From Ascochyta rabiei (taxonomy: Eukaryota; Ascomycota; Dothideomycetes; Pleosporales; Didymellaceae), in contig NC_082411.1 in the NCBI RefSeq assembly GCF_004011695.2, positions 496,001-560,000 on the forward strand: 64,000 nt of DNA, given 5' to 3'. Under the pieces are notes generated by a model, which had not been told where the DNA came from, did no database searches, and worked only from the letters and a program-made list of their open reading frames with translations. The translations under genes were made by a program, and so were the position numbers. Below, in pieces: positions 22,501 through 32,169 of the stretch (its first letter is position 1; every line of letters starts with the position of its first letter).

Positions 22501-25500
22501 TCTTGGACAACTTCCCGACACTTGGTATTGAATCTGAGATTGCGCCTCTCAACCGCGACGTTCTCCGCATTCGCTTGTGGCTCACGCCCGAGTTCAGGTG
22601 GAACGACCGCCATCACGGCACATCAGAATCGTTCTGGATCTGGGTAGAGAACTCGGAAACCTCAGAGATCTACCACTATGAGTTCTTCATCTTGTCTCGT
22701 AAGAAGCTTTACGATGATCACGAACTGAACTTCACAATCCCGCTCACAGATCCGTTACCGACACAAATTTATGTGCGCGCTGTTTCTGATCGGTGGCTGG
22801 GTGCGGAGACAGTGCATCCGATCTCTTTCCAGCATCTTATTCGGCCAGATACGGAGAGCGTTTACACCGATCTGCTTGACCTGCAGCCGTTACCGATCGC
22901 AGCTCTGAAAAACCCACTTCTAGAGGAGCTGTACGCCCAGCGCTTCCAGTACTTCAATCCCATGCAAACACAGATCTTCCACTGTTTATACCATACCCCG
23001 GCGAACGTGCTTCTTGGTTCGCCCACAGGTAGTGGTAAGACAGTCGCAGCTGAGCTTGCCATGTGGTGGGCTTTCAGAGAGAAGCCAGGCTCAAAGGTTG
23101 TTTATATTGCACCTATGAAGGCGCTCGTTCGAGAGCGAGTGCAGGACTGGGGCAAGCGCCTTGCTGGACCAATGGGGCTCAAGCTTGTTGAATTGACTGG
23201 TGATAACACGCCAGATACCCGCACAATACGCGACGCAGACATAATCATTACCACGCCTGAGAAATGGGATGGTATCAGTCGTAGCTGGCAGACTCGTGGC
23301 TATGTTCGTCAGGTCAGTTTGGTCATCATCGACGAGATCCACTTGCTCGGCGGTGACCGTGGTCCCATTCTCGAGATCATTGTGTCCCGTATGAACTACA
23401 TTGCTTCGCAGAAAGAAGGTGGATCTATCCGTCTGCTCGGAATGTCGACCGCTTGCGCGAATGCTTCAGACCTCGGCAACTGGCTCGGTGTGAAAGAGGG
23501 GCTCTTCAACTTCCGTCACTCTGTCCGCCCTGTGCCGCTGGAGATATTTATTGATGGCTTTCCCGAGCAGCGAGGATTCTGTGCGCTTATGCAGTCGATG
23601 AACCGGCCCACGTTCCTCGCTATCAAGCAACATTCGCCAGAGAAGCCAGTCATCGTATTCGTAGCGTCGCGTCGTCAGACGCGCCTAACTGCTCGCGACC
23701 TGATCAACTTCTGCGGCATGGAGGACAATCCCAGGCGTTTTCTCCGCATGTCGGAAGATGACTTAGCTCTGAATCTTGAGCGGGTCAAAGATGACGCCCT
23801 GCGAGAGGCTCTGAGCTTCGGCATCGGTCTCCATCACGCGGGTCTGGTCGAAAGCGATCGTTCCCTGTCTGAGGAGCTCTTCGCCAACAACAAGATCCAG
23901 ATCCTTGTCGCTACTAGCACTTTGGCTTGGGGAGTCAACTTGCCAGCTCATCTAGTGGTCGTCAAGGGCACACAGTTTTTTGATGCCAAGTCTGAAGGAT
24001 ACAAGGATATGGACCTGACAGATGTGCTTCAGATGCTAGGTCGTGCCGGACGTCCGCAGTTTGATTCTTCAGGCATCGCGCGTATCTTCACGCAGGACGC
24101 GAAGAAGGAGTTCTACAAGCACTTCCTGCACACTGGTTTCCCTGTTGAGTCTTCGCTGCACAACGTTTTGGACAACCATTTGGGCGCCGAGATCTCAGCC
24201 GGCACCATTGGCACAAAGCAAGACGCTCTGGACTACCTAACCTGGACCTTCTTCTTCCGCCGATTGCACAAGAACCCATCTTTCTATGGTCTCGAAATCT
24301 CTGCGGAAGAACACAACACCATCGCTGCTCAATCCATGGCAAATGACTACATGATCAATCTTGTGGAGACCTCACTGAAAGAACTCCACGACTCATCCTG
24401 TGCGGCTGTCGAACCCACAGGTGAAGTCGACTCCACCCCGCTCGGCAAGATCATGTCCTACTACTACCTGTCACACAAGACAATCCGTTACCTTGTCGCG
24501 CACGCGAAGAGAAATGCAACCTTCCTTGATGCATTGACATGGATATCACACGCGACTGAATACGACGAGCTTCCTGTACGACACAACGAAGATCTCATCA
24601 ATGCCGAGCTCTCCAAAGCTCTGCCGCTGAGTGCAGACCACTTCGGTCTGCCGATGTGGGATCCACACGTCAAATCCTTTTTGCTGCTACAGGCACACTT
24701 TTCGCGCATCGACCTGCCTATCAGCGATTACGTGGGTGACTTGAACTCGGTCCTTGACCAGTCGATCCGTATCGTGCAAGCTAGTATCGATGTCTTGACT
24801 GAGTTGGGCTACGTAAGTTCTTGTACACAGATGATTGCCTTGCTGCAGTGTATTAAGAGCGCACGCTGGCCTGACGACGGTCCGCTCTCGCTCTTACCCA
24901 ATGTTGAGCCCACAGAGGAGAGGAAGCGTATCGAGCATCCACGCGCCTCACCAAAGACACTGCAGGAGGCGTCCGCCTCCTCTTCCGCAAACCTCGAGAA
25001 AGCGCTGCGCTTTGCCGGGGTGACGGCGCCAATGCTGAAGCGCAACATGGAGCCCATCGCTCGCCTCCCGATTCTGCACCTTTCCTTGGGCACGTACAAC
25101 GCCGTATCTTTCTCGTTGAACATGACGCGTCAAAACCCAGCGCGCATTCAGAATGGCGGTGTGCGTATTTACGCGCCACGGTACCCAAAGCCGCAGACGG
25201 AAGGGTTCTTCTTCGTGTTGAGCTACAGCAGCACAGATGAGATCATTGCATTAAAGAGGGTGAACTGGGTGGATCCGACTCGGTCGGGACCTGGAGGTCG
25301 TGGCCGCGGCCACGGCGGACGTGGTGGACAGAAGCAGCTGACAGCTTCAGAAGCGGGGGCTGGACGAGGAAGCGGAGCCGTCAGTAGAGGTCGTGGAAGT
25401 CGTGGAAGTCGTGGAGGTCGCGGGGCGGACAAGCAAATCGCCGCAACTGGCAACGGAAGCACAGGTGCGGTTGTAGATGCAAGTAGAGAGGGTGGCCATG

Positions 25501-25733
25501 GTGGAGCTGGAGCTGGAGCTGGAGCTGGAGGAGCAAAATTGCACGCTTTCGCCAAGGTATCTCTACCGCCTGAGGCACAAGGCAAGAAGGTGGACGTGAG
25601 CGTGTACAGCGATTCGTACATTGGGATGAGGTGGCGTATCGACGGTGTAGAGATACCGATGGCGCCGGTCGTGGAGGACGGAGGGAAGAAGAAGGAGGGA
25701 GGCGCGGGTGTGTGGGATAACGATAACTTGTAG
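19533..25733 (+). CDS. slh1: Ski2-like RNA helicase Slh1 (ASCC3 homologue)
   Basis: Intronless frame of 2,066 residues. It has two helicase cassettes, each followed by a Sec63-type module, the layout shared by Brr2 and Slh1/ASCC3. Cassette 1: Walker A APTGAGKT at 303-310, box DEVH at 425-428, SATLPNY after it. Cassette 2: Walker A SPTGSGKT at 1163-1170, DEIH at 1267-1270, and MSTACANASDL in place of the usual SAT motif. Details such as DEVHMLHDERGAVLE, ASFRPVPLEQHFIGAKGK and DEIHLLGGDRGPILE fit Slh1 better than the spliceosomal Brr2. In yeast, Slh1 belongs to the complex that splits collided ribosomes. The end of the second Sec63 module carries an Arg/Gly-rich insert (about 1921-1965) and a Gly/Ala run (about 1990-2002), after which conserved-looking sequence resumes (YIGMRWRIDGVEI). 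Start MASSAMDAAQ chosen as the first ATG of the frame. Confidence 0.92.
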   Translation: MASSAMDAAQAQWLEQLATMRKAIAELNLPTEAEKVPAYGDDLEFDDDDFSGTASGEDIWDIISDEYEDEYSSDHLEQFQDASSGSSAYDQRWLSTKCEGVAQRSSGLDAGALKDQILAILSSDSNNEELQMMLAEIVGYGELDLVADLIAHRKDITRSLLEPTPGEHNGVSGRLLTRAEREEALRRQDWEHKNTTLSAAVDRTGPQYPHVYQTYSAGNKLSAYGKKYALPTNHKHHDDNLYEEYEIPAMPVGTIGAGRRLVEISELDGLCQRTFKGYKALNRMQSLVFPVAYKTSENMLICAPTGAGKTDAAMLTILNTIGKNILPNPIEEPEATDFTVSMEDFKIIYVAPMKALAAEVTEKLGKRLAWLGIKARELTGDMHLTKAEILDTQIIVTTPEKWDVVTRKSTGDTELVQKVRLLIIDEVHMLHDERGAVLESLVARTQRQVESTQSLIRIVGLSATLPNYVDVADFLRVNKMAGLFYFDASFRPVPLEQHFIGAKGKPGTMKSRENLEQVAFNKVKQMLERGHQIMVFVHSRKDTVKTARRLFDQAVDDQCSDLFDPTEHPKYDAAVRDMKQSKGRELRELLGKGMGTHHAGMPRSDRNLVERLFAEGIIKILCCTATLAWGVNLPAAAVLIKGTQVYNAQEGKFTDLGILDVLQIFGRAGRPQFQDTGIGFICTTHDRLDHYMRAITEQQPIESRFSSKLVDNLNAEISLGTVTTVSEAVQWLGYSYLFVRMQKSPLLYGIEWAEIRDDPQLVGRRRKLIIDAARVLQKSQMIIFNETTEDLRSKDVGRIASQFYVQQSSIEIFNTMMRPRSTDADALAMVSMSGEFDQVQSRETEEKELSALKEEGYVITEVKGGYATAHGKTNYLLQAHISRARLEDFTLVSDTNYIKQNASRIARALFMIALNRRWGYQCLVLLSLCQSIEHQVWSIEHPLHQFDLPQPVLRALDQRYTSIEALRDMESREIGDLVHNTKMGGVISKLLDNFPTLGIESEIAPLNRDVLRIRLWLTPEFRWNDRHHGTSESFWIWVENSETSEIYHYEFFILSRKKLYDDHELNFTIPLTDPLPTQIYVRAVSDRWLGAETVHPISFQHLIRPDTESVYTDLLDLQPLPIAALKNPLLEELYAQRFQYFNPMQTQIFHCLYHTPANVLLGSPTGSGKTVAAELAMWWAFREKPGSKVVYIAPMKALVRERVQDWGKRLAGPMGLKLVELTGDNTPDTRTIRDADIIITTPEKWDGISRSWQTRGYVRQVSLVIIDEIHLLGGDRGPILEIIVSRMNYIASQKEGGSIRLLGMSTACANASDLGNWLGVKEGLFNFRHSVRPVPLEIFIDGFPEQRGFCALMQSMNRPTFLAIKQHSPEKPVIVFVASRRQTRLTARDLINFCGMEDNPRRFLRMSEDDLALNLERVKDDALREALSFGIGLHHAGLVESDRSLSEELFANNKIQILVATSTLAWGVNLPAHLVVVKGTQFFDAKSEGYKDMDLTDVLQMLGRAGRPQFDSSGIARIFTQDAKKEFYKHFLHTGFPVESSLHNVLDNHLGAEISAGTIGTKQDALDYLTWTFFFRRLHKNPSFYGLEISAEEHNTIAAQSMANDYMINLVETSLKELHDSSCAAVEPTGEVDSTPLGKIMSYYYLSHKTIRYLVAHAKRNATFLDALTWISHATEYDELPVRHNEDLINAELSKALPLSADHFGLPMWDPHVKSFLLLQAHFSRIDLPISDYVGDLNSVLDQSIRIVQASIDVLTELGYVSSCTQMIALLQCIKSARWPDDGPLSLLPNVEPTEERKRIEHPRASPKTLQEASASSSANLEKALRFAGVTAPMLKRNMEPIARLPILHLSLGTYNAVSFSLNMTRQNPARIQNGGVRIYAPRYPKPQTEGFFFVLSYSSTDEIIALKRVNWVDPTRSGPGGRGRGHGGRGGQKQLTASEAGAGRGSGAVSRGRGSRGSRGGRGADKQIAATGNGSTGAVVDASREGGHGGAGAGAGAGGAKLHAFAKVSLPPEAQGKKVDVSVYSDSYIGMRWRIDGVEIPMAPVVEDGGKKKEGGAGVWDNDNL

Positions 25734-26103
25734 TTGCACTGTGGTTTCATCTACGAATTCACTTGCGCACTCCATTGAAGTGTGTTTTCATGCCATTCAT
25801 GTTCAACCGATCCCAGGTTCCTGTCCACTGTTGCCCTACCCAGCTTATCGTCATCCAACCCATCAGCAGAAAATGAGGAATGGATCACATGAACCAATCT
25901 GTGACTCCGTCCCATACCTTGCCACCCCACTCATCATCATAGGTTCGGCCCGCTTCCTTCCTTTTCGGCTTGATTATCATAGCTTCCTGCAACGTTGGCC
26001 ATTGAACAGCGCCTGTAGGTACAATCTCAGGCCCCAAGTTCACGTCGTATCTCTTGTCTTGCGAGAAGGGCCCCGGAGACTCCATCGAATAACGAGACGC
26101 TCC
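25734..26103. other. Convergent intergenic spacer, nothing recognised
   Basis: About 370 bp between the 3' ends of slh1 and the next minus-strand gene. It probably holds both 3' ends. Confidence 0.5.
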
Positions 26104-28115
26104 CTAGTCCATCTTGCTCTCGATATCGGACACCCTAGCTTGGTAGGCCGACATCAGCGGGGTTTGCGGAAGCGAAGGGAGGAGATTGACGGGCGAAGTA
26201 GGATTCGTAACATGATCTGGTGTCAAAACCTGGGTATCTGAGGCTGAGGGCGAGGACAAAGAGCTTGATCTTCGTCCTTGCCCGTGACTAGATACTGCAA
26301 CCCATCCATCATCGTCAAATGCGATGGGTTGCGAGCCTTGATTCAACGTCATCAGATCTTCGAATACAGACCAGGAACTCTCAGATGAAGGCGTTAAAAG
26401 CACAGCATCGCTATCAGAAGAGCTACTCTCGATGTCGTCTTGGAGATCTGGTAGGTTGTGGGACAGTTGAGAATCACCCACTACTACATCAGCGGTTGAT
26501 GTGCGCCAAGCAGATGTAGGCTCTTCTACGACTAGCGATGGAAAAAGACAAGGTTCACTGATGGTAGTACTGGCCATGACTGGATAAGCAGTACATTGTG
26601 TGTGGCTGGAGCTTAAGCACCAACAGTCGTTGGCGTGACCCATATCCAGGAAGTGTTCTAGCTCCTTCTGTATCACAGAAGGAGGGCTGGATGCAAGCCT
26701 CCCCAGCACACTTGGCGCTGCGGCTGTGTCTTTGAGAAGATATCTACACACAGTCATTGATGCCCATGGCCGTGGTGGGTAAACAAACAGGTAAGGGAAG
26801 GCGGCGGGTGCAGTAATCAGGACCGGCGGCGGCGAATGGAAGACGGTGATACCTTCCGACATTTCCTGCCAACTCAAAGGCGAAATAGACGGATGCGGTG
26901 GATGAATTGTCGGAGATTGCTGTATCGTTGAAGCTGGAGGTGGAGCGATTGATTTGGCAAACGGTCTGGAGATAATTGGCGATATGATCGATGTAATCGT
27001 TGTTTCCACTAGCGAAGATGGTAGAGGGGGGTAGGCTGGCATCGTGGAGATCGTCGGCGCTTGCGGCAGAGTAAGAGTGGGCGGTATTGTTGAGGCTGAC
27101 GCTGGACACAGATTGAGAGAAGAAAGATCAGATGCAGGGAAGCGTTTATGGGTAGGTATCTTGTCGGCAGACGATGACGGAGTTGTTGAACCTGCGAGGT
27201 GCATCCTAACTGTGTGGCTGAAGGGGGGTGTAGTAGTCCTACTCAGTACAGGAGCGCGACATGCTGCTGTTGCTGGTTGAGTCAAGGTCGCAGTTGTTAC
27301 AATAGTAGGCGTATTGCACGCTTTGGATATCCGAAGAGGAAATGTTGGTTCAGGCGAGGAATTTCTCGGTGGCCAGTCGCCTACGCAGTCGTTCAAGGAA
27401 ACAAGGTCTTTTAGAAAGGCTGACGGGGAGAATCGAGTGTGTATCTTTCGGTTGCTTGGCAAAATGTCAATTGAGGGATCCTTGACCAATGTCGAGGGCG
27501 ATTGAGAGTACTGTGATTTTTGCTGGAGGGTCTCTGGTTGCTTGTTGGGGTTCGATGTTGGTAGCGAGTTCGGACGAAACTGCGGAGCCCAGTGATGCCT
27601 GACCGCATTTACAGAAGATGTAAAGCCTTCACTCATCTTGTAGTTTGGCTCTTGCGATGCTACGGCAGGCTCGCTGTCGTCCGGATGCAGTGCAACCAAC
27701 TCATCGCAAATCGCGTCCAGACCATCTGGCTTGAGATCTTTGCGCGTCTTCTCCAGAGTGTGCCTGTGTCTCTGTTGCTTACTGCCTCGCTTGCCACGGC
27801 GTTTCCTTACGGATGTCGAAGTTGGTACAAAATCGAAAGCCCACTTGGTCTCTGGGGAGGTGTCGAGCTCAGCTAGGATGCTGAAGCGGTTCGCTGCGAG
27901 TGTTCAGCATGATTCTATGAGAGCAGTGTAGACTCAGCCGCTAGCTTACGTGTGGGTGCAAATTCATCGTGGTGCAGATGGCGTGTGTGGTGGATGCCTG
28001 GCGGAGTAGCTACCTGGCACTCAAAGCAGCGAATGTCTTTCAAGGTCCGCGTCGGGGAAGGTCGTCGATTGGGCAGTCGATTGTTGAATGAGGCCCGTGG
28101 TTGTGTCCAGACCAT
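26104..28115 (-). CDS. Unknown Ser/Pro/Thr-rich protein
   Basis: Two exons, 28115-27950 and 27893-26104, joined across a 56-bp intron (gtaagc...cgcag), give 651 residues. Exon 1 encodes MVWTQPRASFNNRLPNRR, then a CFECQVATPPG segment and a His-rich stretch. Splicing gives FAPTPNRFSILAEL, followed by a strongly basic patch (VRKRRGKRGSKQQRHRH), a possible nuclear localisation signal. The rest is largely disordered Ser/Pro/Thr. A less simple segment lies around GWVAVSSHGQGRR near the end, and the last residues QARVSDIESKMD look helical. No catalytic domain is visible. It is divergent from the BTB-like gene. The basic patch hints at a nuclear role; nothing more can be supported. Confidence 0.7.
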
Positions 28116-28821
28116 GATGAGGTGTTGCAGGGGTAGGGAATGTGAATGAAGGACGCTAGGGAAGAGAGAGATGTCGCTGTAGCTCTAGGATGATGGTGGA
28201 AGTAAGTTTCGGAGGGAGATGTAGTAGACATGGTGTGAGGAAGCAAACATGGTGCTGTCTTGGCCACGTGCTGATGTCTTGCCATCTGGGCCGACAAGAG
28301 GAGGCGACGACGGCGTGGGATGGGTTCAAGCAGGAGCAAGGAGGTCAGGAAGGAGGGAACACCGTGCTGAGGGGAAGGCATGGTGATGCATGTGGGGGGA
28401 GAAGAACACCCAAGGCCGTTGCTCGCCGTGTTGATGCAGCGTGGTCACTACTGAATCGAGCTCAGTCGAATGAATTGGATTGGATTGGATTGAATGAGAT
28501 GGTTAGAGTGCTGAAGGATCTAGATGTGGTGAGCGTGTTGGGATGGGGCGGCGTCTAGTGTGGTCCATGAGAGAAGAGGAGAAGAGGCGATGACTAAGCC
28601 AAAAAGAAACTCCCCACATGGCTTCGCGACTACACTTGGGCTCCTCTTGGACGCACCCCACTGCTCGCACACCCGCCGCCTCCCACCTCCCGCACGGCGC
28701 TCCAGGATAATTGGCAAGCCCATTGATCCGCAATTATCTTGGAGTCGCCCCTTCCCGACGCTCCCTCGACCCCGGCACTTGCACCTGCACCGCTACCACC
28801 ACCCACCACCCACCGCCCGCC
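28116..28821. promoter_or_regulatory. Divergent promoter region with three tandem ATTGG (CCAAT) boxes
   Basis: The 706 bp between two divergent start codons contain ATTGG at 28474-28478, 28479-28483 and 28484-28488. These are three immediately adjoining CCAAT boxes in inverted orientation, the core recognised by the HAP/NF-Y complex in fungi. The spacing is 5 bp, so at most one complex could bind at a time. They may equally be a chance pentamer repeat. Confidence 0.35.
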
Positions 28822-31104
28822 ATGGCCCCAATCTCTGCCGACGCCGTGAGGCCCGTGCCGAAGCAGCAGCAACAACAAAAGCAGCAGGCGCGCCGTCCGC
28901 TCTCGCGCATCGTGCCTGCCATTCCGCACCGCCTATCACGCGCCGTGCCTGCCGCCAGGAGAGCGTCGCCCGAGGAGCCGCGCGCTGTGACGCAGCCGAA
29001 GCAAGACGCAGTGGCCCAGACCCCGCCGCCGCCTGGCGAGGAGATCAAGGAGGAGACGAAGGTGGCAGCTGTGCAGACTCCCCAGACGTCCGAGTCCAAG
29101 ACGTCTGGCAACGAGCCTGGAGCCCGCGCCGGCGCTGGAGCTGAGGTTGAAGCCAAGGTTGAAGCCAAGGTTGAAGCTGAAGCTGATGCCAAAGCTGATG
29201 CCAAAGCTGATGCCAAAGCTGATGCCAAAGCTGATGCTAAGGCTGGTGCCGAGGCTAGCTCTAGAGGTGAAGACGAAAGCCAAGCTGAAGCTCAAGTGGA
29301 AGTGCCTGTGGAAGCTTCAGTCGTAGCCTCAGTCACAGACCCAGTCCAAGCTGCAGGTGAAGCCCCAGTCGATGCCCATGCAGGTCTCACACCCCCCACC
29401 GCCTACGACGAGCATAGAAAACCGCTCACCAATGGCGTGCATCGCAAGGAGCTCCCGCCTCCCTTCTACCCCTCCAACTTGGGCGGCATGCGTACGCCAG
29501 CCACTGAGAATACCGGCCATGCCTTCCACCCGGCGCACTCGAGTGCAGACGGCGCTGTTGCGCGCATCATCCACGACTCGCCAGCCCAACCTGCGACTCC
29601 ACAAGCGTACGGTGCCACCGGCCACGGCCATCGCCAGTCTGTACCGCGCATTCCACCCGGCTTCGCACCACCTGACTTCACGCCCTCTTTCTTCCCTGCA
29701 CACGCCCACCACCCATCTGACGCGGCCGCGCCCTGGCTCTACCCACCCTACTCGATGCCGCCACCCCCGGACCCAGTCTACGCCAACGGCACTGACATCC
29801 ACTCTCCACCCTTCAACCCCGGTAACTCGGCCTACCCTGATCCCTACCAGGGTCACTTCTCGCCCCACGACACGCGCTACAATACCAACGGCATAGCCAC
29901 GTCGCACTCTCAGTCACCTAGCAAGTCACACTTCGGCGAGCCCTTGCCCATGACCGATCGCGCAGACGTGCAGCATACACAGCCCCAGCAGAACACTGCC
30001 TTGCCTCGCTCTGACGAGATGAGTGAGTCGCCGTTCGAGCTCGCTTCCTACCTGTCTACACAGTTCGGCAACCCAGAGTTTGCCGATTTCGTCCTGCAAG
30101 TCCGTTCGCCCGAGTTCCAGTACATCTCCCTGCCTGTGCATGGCATCGTCGTGGTCCGCAGCCCCGTCGTTGCCAACGCTGTGCACCGCAGCATCCCTCC
30201 TGCTCATCGATCCAGAGACGCCCGTCGTATCGTTGACGTGCTGACAACAAGCTCTTTCATCACGGCCGAGTCGATCCAGGAGGCCGTCAAGGTGCTCTAC
30301 GGAGCGCCGCTTCTGTCCATGCAGGCATTCTTGTACGGACTGGGCCACTACACACCCGACATGCCTTTTGCTCACGTCACCAAAGATGCTCGGAGGCGCA
30401 TGGGTCAGCTCCTGAGCTACGTTGCAGCCAGTAGTGTTCTGCAGATTCACAGCATGCAAGCACGGGGCGTCGAGATCGTCAAAGCGCTCCTACGCTGGGA
30501 TACAATTGAGCAGGTCCTCCACTACGCTCTCCAAGCAGCAGAATCGACTTCAGCGTCCAACACGGACGGTTCGGACGGTCACGACCTGTATGCGGCGGAG
30601 CTGCTGAACTCGGCCATTGATTTCATCGCCTACAACTTCCCCGCCGACTTCAATCTGTACAGGATCGCTCCAGAGTTGCGAGACGTCCCTCGTCTGCCCA
30701 GCCTTGCCGAGGCGCGTGCGTCAACACACAACCATCGCCTAAGCAAGATCCAGTTCGGTGATGCGCCCGTTGATGACGAGGCACATGTGAGTCCTGTCTC
30801 AAGGACGTTGTCTAGCATCCTTCTCTCGTTGCCGCTTCCTCTTCTCGACCGCGTGTTCAATCACCGTGCAACCGCCAATCAGATTGGATGGACGGGCGCT
30901 GCAAGGGTACTGCACGACGTTGTTGACGAACGCGAAATCCGTCGACAGAAGGCACTCGGAGGTCAGCTGCAGCTTGAAAGCACGGTTCCTAGCGCTCTTC
31001 TCGACAGCTTGTACGTCGAGGAGCGCGTAGACCATGTCGGCACTTCTCCACTCCATCCTTCTGGTTACATGCTCTCAGCGCAGCGTGCGAACGGCCAGGC
31101 GTGA
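28822..31104 (+). CDS. BTB/POZ-like domain protein with Ala-Lys-Asp repeat
   Basis: Single-exon frame of 760 residues from the ATG at 28822 (MAPISADAVRPVPKQQQQQ). The frame is open further upstream but without an earlier good ATG. Residues 1-240 are low complexity: a Gln run, Pro-rich segments, and at 121-140 five ADAK units encoded by a 12-bp tandem repeat, followed by Glu/Val/Ala-rich sequence. Residues 240-400 are Pro/His/Tyr-rich. From about 405 a folded part begins (FELASYLSTQFGNPEFADFVLQV, then LPVHGIVVVRSPVVANA), which resembles the start of a BTB/POZ domain where substrate adaptors dimerise. It continues with helical repeats to near the C-terminus. Its partner is unknown. The assignment rests on pattern recall, and a BACK-like region may follow. 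Confidence 0.75.
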   Translation: MAPISADAVRPVPKQQQQQKQQARRPLSRIVPAIPHRLSRAVPAARRASPEEPRAVTQPKQDAVAQTPPPPGEEIKEETKVAAVQTPQTSESKTSGNEPGARAGAGAEVEAKVEAKVEAEADAKADAKADAKADAKADAKAGAEASSRGEDESQAEAQVEVPVEASVVASVTDPVQAAGEAPVDAHAGLTPPTAYDEHRKPLTNGVHRKELPPPFYPSNLGGMRTPATENTGHAFHPAHSSADGAVARIIHDSPAQPATPQAYGATGHGHRQSVPRIPPGFAPPDFTPSFFPAHAHHPSDAAAPWLYPPYSMPPPPDPVYANGTDIHSPPFNPGNSAYPDPYQGHFSPHDTRYNTNGIATSHSQSPSKSHFGEPLPMTDRADVQHTQPQQNTALPRSDEMSESPFELASYLSTQFGNPEFADFVLQVRSPEFQYISLPVHGIVVVRSPVVANAVHRSIPPAHRSRDARRIVDVLTTSSFITAESIQEAVKVLYGAPLLSMQAFLYGLGHYTPDMPFAHVTKDARRRMGQLLSYVAASSVLQIHSMQARGVEIVKALLRWDTIEQVLHYALQAAESTSASNTDGSDGHDLYAAELLNSAIDFIAYNFPADFNLYRIAPELRDVPRLPSLAEARASTHNHRLSKIQFGDAPVDDEAHVSPVSRTLSSILLSLPLPLLDRVFNHRATANQIGWTGAARVLHDVVDEREIRRQKALGGQLQLESTVPSALLDSLYVEERVDHVGTSPLHPSGYMLSAQRANGQA
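29182..29241. repeat. In-frame 12-bp coding repeat, five units
   Basis: Four gctgatgccaaa units and a fifth variant (gctgatgctaag) lie in tandem inside the BTB-like gene, each encoding Ala-Asp-Ala-Lys. The unit is a multiple of three, so copy number can change without breaking the frame. Confidence 0.9.
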
Positions 31105-32169
31105 TTTGATACTTCGCACACGTAGGACGTTGATCATTCGACAGGATATACTGACATGTTCGAATCATCTCGACAACCGTTTCCTACATTTCAATTTAAA
31201 TAAAACTTGGGTGGGCTTGCTCTTTAGGATGTATAGCATAGCGAGCGTTGGGCGTTGCGTACTAGGTGTTTGGATCATGATTACTGGTACGGTCACCGCT
31301 TTGGTGGACGAAAAGCAAGAGACGAGCGACGATGTATATTCCCCAAGATTACGACGGCACGAGGCAGGCTAGGCTTGCGTTGTACACCATCGATTTTCCT
31401 TTCCAACAGGCATTAGTGGTCTGGCCTTAGAGGCGGAGATATAGGATTCTATGAGACAGCAGTCAGCCATAAAGGCGTCCTTTATGAGTGATGAAGAAAG
31501 CGTATGCCGACATGTGCTGTTTTATTGGGTACACCTACCAAGGCTATTCCTTCCAGGAACATACAGAATTGTCGTTTGTCTCCAAGAGGAATAGCATAAG
31601 AAGTGGCTCATGTTCCTTCACCCGCACAATTTTTCCAGCAACGGCTGTTCATCGCTACCAAATCGCGGCGCTACACGTGTTGCACCTCTGACCGTACGCC
31701 TACTAATTCTTGCAAAGCTGTGGCAGCGCTAACAGCAGTTCGAAACGCCCCCGTCGCGCAACATGCACGGAAACAGCCCGGCAATAAGTAGTGATGCGGT
31801 GAACCACGTTTTGTCGCCGTGCACCTCGCTCTTAACAATGGCCGAACAAGCCTCAAACGGTTGAACGGACGTGCTGCAGCGCTGCTACCATTTCGCTAAT
31901 AGGCTTTCTTAGTTGTGGTCATTGTGGGCTTCTGTCCTTATGATCCACTCTCCCCAGTATTTCACCGTCTTGAGTATCTCGCTCTCCCACGAAATATTGT
32001 TGACGGCCGTGCACCTCCTTGTCTCCCTTGGACTAGCGATACTTTGGTGAAGACGTTCCAAAACCGCTGTGCGAGGACACATTTGACAAAAAGAGTGTTG
32101 TTCTCCCAGCACCGAAACCATTACAGCGTTGGCGTTCGCTGTCAGCCTTGCAGCCCGTCCAAAGGAGAG
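31105..32169. other. Intergenic region, promoter of the transporter
   Basis: About 1.1 kb. Nothing coding is recognised before 31915. From 31915 the transporter frame is open, but the encoded segment up to 32169 (many Cys/Arg/His, no family character) is more likely leader than protein. Confidence 0.4.

Noticed and set aside
19533..25733. Identity as spliceosomal Brr2
   Set aside because: The architecture is shared, but residues around both helicase boxes and the N-terminus fit Slh1/ASCC3 better.
25223..25750. 175-codon antisense frame at the end of slh1
   Set aside because: Mirror of the Arg/Gly-rich repeat coding region; no independent support.
31915..32169. N-terminal extension of the MFS transporter
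   Set aside because: Encoded residues lack transporter character; the ATG at 32170 gives the usual length and start.
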